Below, one piece after another: positions 59,609 to 64,000 of a stretch of DNA of 64,000 bases. Numbering within the stretch: position 1 is the stretch's first letter; each line of letters starts with the position of its first letter. The position numbers were made by a program, and so were the translations under genes. Origin of the DNA: Hoylesella oralis ATCC 33269 (lineage in GTDB: Bacteria > Bacteroidota > Bacteroidia > Bacteroidales > Bacteroidaceae); assembly GCF_000185145.2 (NCBI RefSeq), contig NZ_GL833119.1:682001-746000 (forward strand). The letters are read 5' to 3'. Under the pieces are notes generated by a model. That model did not search any database and was not told the DNA's origin. It saw nothing but the letters and a program-made list of their open reading frames with translations.

Positions 59609-61060
59609 TTATTCTTCCTCTTCTGTAATCTTCCTCATAAAGTTCTTTACGCTCTTCATAAGTTTGTGCATGCTACTGTTTTCTTTTTTTATTTGGGCTT
59701 CTCGGCGTGCCTCTTCTTCTGCTATACGGCGTTGCTCTTCTTCCTCTTCTTCCTTTTTACGGCGTGCCTCTTCCTCTGCCTTCATCTTTTCAGCTTCGGT
59801 TTGTACTACACCCGTGCCGAGCGTTGCCGTCATCGGGCGCGGCTCTTTGTGCAGGTCGGCGGTGGTGGAAACAGGCTTTTGTTCACCTGTACGGAATAAG
59901 TCGTTGGTGATTTCGTCGCCTGCACAATTCATATCTCCTTTGGCTAAAAGGCCGAGGATGGTATTCATGGTGCCGTCTTGAGCCGTTATTTCAGGATTTG
60001 ATGAATTGATGGTCTGCGTTACAAACTTCGCCGTTCTGATTTTTTCGATATGTGTATGGTTGCGGAATGCCCTTTCTATTTCTTTCAGATTGGAGCCGCC
60101 ACCGGTGAGAACAATACCTCCGAGCAGCTTGTCTGCAAACTCATTGGGCACTTGGAACCATACATTTTCAATGATTTCTTCCAATCTTCCTTCCACTATC
60201 TCTATGAATTTACGGCTTTCTATGCTGCGATCTTGGTCGATAGGCAATTGCAATGTATTGTCTATATCGTTATTATCGGTGTATGCGCAGCCATAATCGA
60301 GTTTCATCTTTTCAGCATCTTGCTCGTCTATTTGCAGTGTGGCGATGTCTTTGGTGATATTGTTTCCGCCCAATGGGATAACGGCAAGGTGACGAAGGAT
60401 ATTCTTATGATATACCGAAACGGTGGTAGTGTCGGCGCCGAGGTCTACCAATACGCACCCCGAACGTTTCTCCGCTTCGGTCAATACGCTGTCGGCAAGT
60501 GCCAATGGCGCTAAATACATTTCGGCAATAGCTATGCCCGCCTGATCGAAGCACTTATTAAGATTGCGGTAAAATGCCCTACGCCACAGGATATTAAGGA
60601 AGTTCCCTTCCAAACGGGTGCACTGTATACCAACAGGATCTATTTGATATTGCGCATCTACCTTGTATTCTTGTGTGGCTGCATCGAGTATTTCTTGTTC
60701 AGGATAAGTCATGCTTCGATTCGCATCCATGAGCTCATTGATCATCTCTTGGGTAACGATTGTCTCTGTTGCCAAGTCTTTTACAATTACATTCTTGATA
60801 CTTCGTATGCTCTGTCCTCCTACACCTACGTAGACATGAGCTATCTTTGTTTTGAGCGCAGTCTCCAGTTTATTGATGATATTACCCAGACATTGTACCG
60901 TTTTGTCTATGTTGTACACTACACCTTTGCGTATGCATGAGGTGGAATCTTCCTTGACAACAGCAAGTACAGATATGCTGCCGTCTAAGTTTTTCTTTCC
61001 TGCAATACCGGTAATCTTTGATGATCCCAGTTCAATAGCTACTATAAATTCCATTGCCAT
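59609..61060 (-). CDS. ftsA: Cell division protein FtsA
   Basis: A 483-residue actin-like ATPase that tethers FtsZ to the membrane. Seen are 'FIVAIELGSSKITGIAG' at the N-terminus, 'CVLVDLGADTTTVSVYH' and 'GIVLTGGGSNLKEIE' (nucleotide-binding blocks). The tail (about 415-483) is a long run of Glu, Lys and Arg ('EEEARRKKEEEEEEQRR', and on) that ends in an amphipathic helix 'MHKLMKSVKNFMRKI', probably the membrane-targeting sequence. The acidic/basic linker before this helix is longer than in E. coli. Start could be 61060 or 61054. Confidence 0.96.
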   Translation of the reverse strand: MAMEFIVAIELGSSKITGIAGKKNLDGSISVLAVVKEDSTSCIRKGVVYNIDKTVQCLGNIINKLETALKTKIAHVYVGVGGQSIRSIKNVIVKDLATETIVTQEMINELMDANRSMTYPEQEILDAATQEYKVDAQYQIDPVGIQCTRLEGNFLNILWRRAFYRNLNKCFDQAGIAIAEMYLAPLALADSVLTEAEKRSGCVLVDLGADTTTVSVYHKNILRHLAVIPLGGNNITKDIATLQIDEQDAEKMKLDYGCAYTDNNDIDNTLQLPIDQDRSIESRKFIEIVEGRLEEIIENVWFQVPNEFADKLLGGIVLTGGGSNLKEIERAFRNHTHIEKIRTAKFVTQTINSSNPEITAQDGTMNTILGLLAKGDMNCAGDEITNDLFRTGEQKPVSTTADLHKEPRPMTATLGTGVVQTEAEKMKAEEEARRKKEEEEEEQRRIAEEEARREAQIKKENSSMHKLMKSVKNFMRKITEEEE

Positions 61061-61070
61061 ACGTTATTCT

Positions 61071-61868
61071 TTATCTATCTAATGTTCGTTTTTTGCAAAT
61101 AATCTGATTGTCAAATTCCAGATTGATGTATGAGTATTTATTCCAGCCGGCTTGAGAAAGCCCGTATTTATAGAAGTTTTCCAGCCTTTCCAACTTCTTG
61201 TTTATGAAATTGGTGATACTTTTTTCTCTTTCGTTTTTATTCTTGGTTTCCGGCAACTGTCCTATATAGATGATATGATCGCCTACGCGAGGGATCAATT
61301 CTATACCTTGATCGGGCAATACATTGATTTGTTCGATTTGATTTCTCCAAAGGTCATCATTCATAAGTGCCTTGCCAAGCCATGATATATATTGGGTTGC
61401 GAACCATCGCGAAATCATTCCGGTAGCGATGATCATATCGCTCGTGTAGTGGGAATTGGGCATAATACAGTTCTTATCGTCTATATAATAGTCATCTCCA
61501 TTCCATGCCTTAATTCTGATTGTGGGCATACGTTGGGTGACACTGATATTGACATGCCCGTCTACAGTCTTAAAACATTCCGCCGTTTTTACAAAAGGAC
61601 TTCTCTTCAAGGTTTCTTCTATCTTCCTTGCATCTACATATCGCATAGGTTTTTCCAACGGATAAAGTCGATTAGCTTTTAATCGATTTTTGATTTCTTG
61701 GGTGTTGATGAACCCGTTGGTGGCCTCATCAGCGATATTAATGCTTACTTCTGTACATACTTTAGCCGTTTCATCGGGTTTGTTAAACGCCGTGAAAGCC
61801 AACACAAGATAGATGCCAATAACGAAATCAAGTGTAATAATAAAAGTCTTTTTCCAGTTTATTCTCAC
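61071..61868 (-). CDS. ftsQ: Cell division protein FtsQ/DivIB
   Basis: A 265-residue bitopic membrane protein with TM at 9-27 ('FIITLDFVIGIYLVLAFTA', in part). The periplasmic part has a POTRA-like region ('GFINTQEIKNRL', 'DARKIEETLKRSPFVKTAE') and then beta-strands ('RMPTIRIKAWNGDDYYIDDKN', in part). It belongs to the divisome core with FtsL and FtsB. It overlaps murC by 4 bases and ftsA starts 10 bases after it. Sequence similarity in FtsQ is low, so the call rests on topology and order. Confidence 0.9.
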   Translation of the reverse strand: MRINWKKTFIITLDFVIGIYLVLAFTAFNKPDETAKVCTEVSINIADEATNGFINTQEIKNRLKANRLYPLEKPMRYVDARKIEETLKRSPFVKTAECFKTVDGHVNISVTQRMPTIRIKAWNGDDYYIDDKNCIMPNSHYTSDMIIATGMISRWFATQYISWLGKALMNDDLWRNQIEQINVLPDQGIELIPRVGDHIIYIGQLPETKNKNEREKSITNFINKKLERLENFYKYGLSQAGWNKYSYINLEFDNQIICKKRTLDR

Positions 61869-63241
61869 TTACTTTCAAGTATCTTGGTTATTTGCGGTAC
61901 ATAGTTATCGAGGTCGCCTGCTCCCAATATCACAAGAACATCGAAGTTGCGTTGTTTTACCAGCGGGATGACGTCTTCTTTATGTATCATGCTCTTTTCT
62001 ACTCCTTCTTTCAGATTGTCGTAGATGAGCTTGCTTGTAACGCCGGAAATCGGCTGTTCGCGAGCGGGATAAATATCGCAGAGGATTACTTCATCTAATT
62101 GACTGAGTGCTTCGGCGAACTCTTTATAGAAGTCACGTGTCCTTGTGAAGAGGTGCGGTTGGAAGATTGCCGTGATTTTTCGGTCCTTGTACAGTTCACG
62201 GATGCTCTTTGCACTCTGATAAATCTCTTTGGGATGATGGGCATAATCTGATAAGAAGACCAATTTGTCGGTCTTGATTTTAAAGTCGAAGCGCCGTTCC
62301 ACGCCATGATAAGTCTTCATTCCATACCTCAATTCCTCTGATGTACAGCCGTTGAGTTGTGCCATTGCCATGGCTGCAATGCCGTTTACGATATTGATAG
62401 GGATAGGTTGCCCCAGCCGTATGTCTTTGATATTTTCGATCGGAGAGATAAAGTCGAATGTGATTTCACCATTCTCTATCACAATATTTTCGGCATGGAA
62501 ATCACCTTCGTGCAGGCTATAGTCGTACACCTTTACGCCCTCTTGCACGTTTTGTTTCATCTCCAAATCACGATGGATAATCAGTGCACCGCCCTTTTGT
62601 ATCAGGGTTGTATAGTGTCGGAAACTCTCCAAATAGGCTTCTTTGGTACCGTAAATATCAAGATGGTCGGGATCTGTCGAGGTAATAACACTCATCCAAG
62701 GACGCAACCAATGGAAACTACGATCGAATTCGTCTGCCTCTATCACTACGAAGTCGCTGGTATCCGACAAAATATAATTGGTTCCGTAGTTCTTGGAAAT
62801 ACCGCCCAAGAATGCATTGCAGTCTAAATGACTCTGGTGCATGATATGGGCACACATCGTAGAAGTGGTGGTTTTGCCGTGAGTACCTGCAAAGCAAAGT
62901 CCTTTGTGGGTACGTGTAAGTCTGCCGAGTACTTGTGCACGTTTCTCTATTTCGAAGCCATTGTCTTTGAAATACTGCAATTCTTGATGTTCGGAAGGTA
63001 TGGCTGGCGTATAAATTACGAGGCAACTCTTCTTATCGCGGCATGCATGAGGAATTTCGTCCACATTCTCTTCGTAATGTAGGAGCATGCCCTCTTTTTC
63101 CAATTGACGGGTTAAATTGGAGGAAGTCTTATCATATCCGGCCACTACAATGCCCTTATGAATGAAATAACGTGCGATAGCGCTCATGCCGATGCCGCCG
63201 GCACCGATGAAATATACTGCTTTTATCTCTTTTAGTTCCAT
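61865..63241 (-). CDS. murC: UDP-N-acetylmuramate--L-alanine ligase MurC
   Basis: A 458-residue Mur ligase. The N-terminal Rossmann motif is 'FIGAGGIGMSAIARYF' (11-26). The ATP P-loop is 'GTHGKTTTST' (119-128), then 'EADEFDRSF', and the C-terminal domain holds 'SDYAHHPKEI' and 'FQPHLFTRT'. It adds L-Ala to UDP-MurNAc, the first cytoplasmic step of the peptide stem. It overlaps ftsQ by 4 bases and starts on the murG stop codon (TAATG), so translation is coupled. Confidence 0.97.
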   Translation of the reverse strand: MELKEIKAVYFIGAGGIGMSAIARYFIHKGIVVAGYDKTSSNLTRQLEKEGMLLHYEENVDEIPHACRDKKSCLVIYTPAIPSEHQELQYFKDNGFEIEKRAQVLGRLTRTHKGLCFAGTHGKTTTSTMCAHIMHQSHLDCNAFLGGISKNYGTNYILSDTSDFVVIEADEFDRSFHWLRPWMSVITSTDPDHLDIYGTKEAYLESFRHYTTLIQKGGALIIHRDLEMKQNVQEGVKVYDYSLHEGDFHAENIVIENGEITFDFISPIENIKDIRLGQPIPINIVNGIAAMAMAQLNGCTSEELRYGMKTYHGVERRFDFKIKTDKLVFLSDYAHHPKEIYQSAKSIRELYKDRKITAIFQPHLFTRTRDFYKEFAEALSQLDEVILCDIYPAREQPISGVTSKLIYDNLKEGVEKSMIHKEDVIPLVKQRNFDVLVILGAGDLDNYVPQITKILESK

Positions 63242-64000
63242 TATCTATTTGCGATATTCATTACTTCTGTTGCGATTACATCGGCAGAATTATTCAATCC
63301 TAATTTAAGGATGTGTTTGTTGAGGTCTTCGAGTTTGGCATCGTCTTTTACCGTCTTTATGGCCAATGGCAATAAAGTTTGTTCGGCCTCTGCGTCTTTT
63401 ACGTAAATTGCAGCATCTTTATTAACCAATGCCATGGCATTCTTAGTTTGATGATCTTCTGCAACATTCGGGCTTGGAACAAGTATCGCCGGCTTTCCGA
63501 TGAGGCAAAATTCGCTGATAGAGCTTGCTCCTGCGCGGCTTATTACCAAGTCTGCCGCTTTGTAGGCTACTCCCATATCGCTGATAAAGTCGGTTACTTT
63601 CAGTTGTGGAATTTCCGGTTGATGCTTTAATTGTTCGCAGATGGCGGTGTAATAATATTTTCCGGTTTGCCAAATAAATTGTACATCGCTGTCTCTAACA
63701 AGGTCGAGATGTTGCGAAATGCTTTCGTTTATGGTTCTTGCCCCTAAACTTCCGCCAAGGAACAGAATGGTTTTCTTGTCGGGATCGAGGCCGAATGAGC
63801 GTCTTGCTTCTTCTTTTGTTACCGATATATCGAGCACATTCTGCCTTACGGGGTTACCTGTCATGATGATTTTCTCTGCAGGGAAGAAGCGTTCCATGCC
63901 TTCATAGGCAACGCATATCTTTGTAGCTTTTTTAGCAAGCAGCCTGTTCGTTATGCCCGCATACGAATTTTGTTCCTGAATGAGGCAAGGAATACCTTTC
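63241..64000 (-). CDS. murG: UDP-GlcNAc lipid I transferase MurG (5' end outside window)
   Basis: The frame is open from the right edge (64000) down to the stop at 63241, so only the C-terminal part of about 252 residues is present. It begins in 'GIPCLIQEQNSYAGITNRLL', the MurG segment before 'GNPVR', and continues with 'LFLGGSLGARTINESI', 'QTGKYYY', 'SRAGASSISEFCLIGKPAILVPSP' (parts) and 'AEDHQTKNAMALVNKDAA', the UDP-GlcNAc-binding C-terminal domain. MurG adds GlcNAc to lipid I. A Met at 63897 is internal, not a start. It overlaps murC by 1 base. Confidence 0.96.
   Translation of the reverse strand, partial: KGIPCLIQEQNSYAGITNRLLAKKATKICVAYEGMERFFPAEKIIMTGNPVRQNVLDISVTKEEARRSFGLDPDKKTILFLGGSLGARTINESISQHLDLVRDSDVQFIWQTGKYYYTAICEQLKHQPEIPQLKVTDFISDMGVAYKAADLVISRAGASSISEFCLIGKPAILVPSPNVAEDHQTKNAMALVNKDAAIYVKDAEAEQTLLPLAIKTVKDDAKLEDLNKHILKLGLNNSADVIATEVMNIANR

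Noticed and set aside
63241..63897. murG as a complete short gene starting at 63897
   Set aside because: The frame stays open to 64000 and the upstream residues match MurG, so the Met at 63897 is internal and the gene continues outside the window.
1..64000. CRISPR arrays, insertion sequences, phage or conjugative genes
   Set aside because: No regularly spaced repeats, transposase, integrase or transfer motifs were found on either strand; the few repeats are short spacer elements.

Overview
The window is chromosomal DNA from a member of the Bacteroidota, most likely Bacteroidales and probably a Prevotella-like species. The evidence is: a SusC/SusD pair; many secreted glycoside hydrolases; C10 (interpain/streptopain-type) peptidase; a promoter signature of the TAnnTTTG type (mostly TATCTTTG) upstream of about half the genes, with almost no Shine-Dalgarno sequences; the murG-murC-ftsQ-ftsA-ftsZ-yqeY gene order; and T9SS-like C-terminal tails. 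I saw no IS element, phage gene or CRISPR array.

Layout. 0.1-3.2 kb: an unrecognised exported protein and an outer-membrane beta-barrel receptor. 3.4-8.7 kb: RNA-metabolism and housekeeping genes (DEAD-box helicase, LOG-type phosphoribohydrolase, PNPase). 8.9-15.8 kb: a GH92 mannosidase-like enzyme, a second beta-barrel receptor, and a divergent histidine kinase/response regulator pair. 16.1-19.4 kb: a minus-strand group with a trypsin-like membrane protein, a MORN-repeat/GH25 lysozyme lipoprotein and a TPR-type secreted protein. 19.6-25.3 kb: GH43, sialate O-acetylesterase-like, fluoride channel CrcB and GH27. 25.5-32.9 kb: a thioredoxin-fold lipoprotein without its CXXC, an operon of an Asp-rich-loop protein, a YARHG-DUF3160 protein and a CapA-like protein, then a convergent pair (PI-PLC-like and alpha/beta esterase). 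33.4-37.6 kb: housekeeping genes (NUDIX, RecO, tRNA-Glu, S20, GyrB). 37.7-38.0 kb: a decayed ClbS/DfsB-family gene. 38.1-45.8 kb: tricorn-like protease, SGNH hydrolase, a membrane-spanning TPR-HTH regulator, a TonB-C-domain protein and Hsp20. 46.3-53.8 kb: susC-susD-lipoprotein followed by a secreted C10 cysteine peptidase. 54.0-57.5 kb: uracil-DNA glycosylase, a Cys-rich DUF3109 protein, an AraC regulator and an orphan rhamnosidase-type N-terminal module. 57.6-64.0 kb: the distal part of the dcw division/cell-wall cluster on the minus strand, with murG cut by the window edge.

How they work together. The secreted hydrolases and esterases fit a lifestyle on host or plant glycans and proteins. 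The SusCD-C10 group reads as a peptide/protein uptake locus more than a glycan locus. The two regulatory units (kinase/regulator beside a receptor, and the TPR-HTH protein) are candidates for envelope sensing. The least explained parts are the pseudo-protease/MORN-lysozyme pair, the DUF3160-CapA operon, a 74-base promoter-bearing sequence present in two copies, and the ClbS-like remnant.
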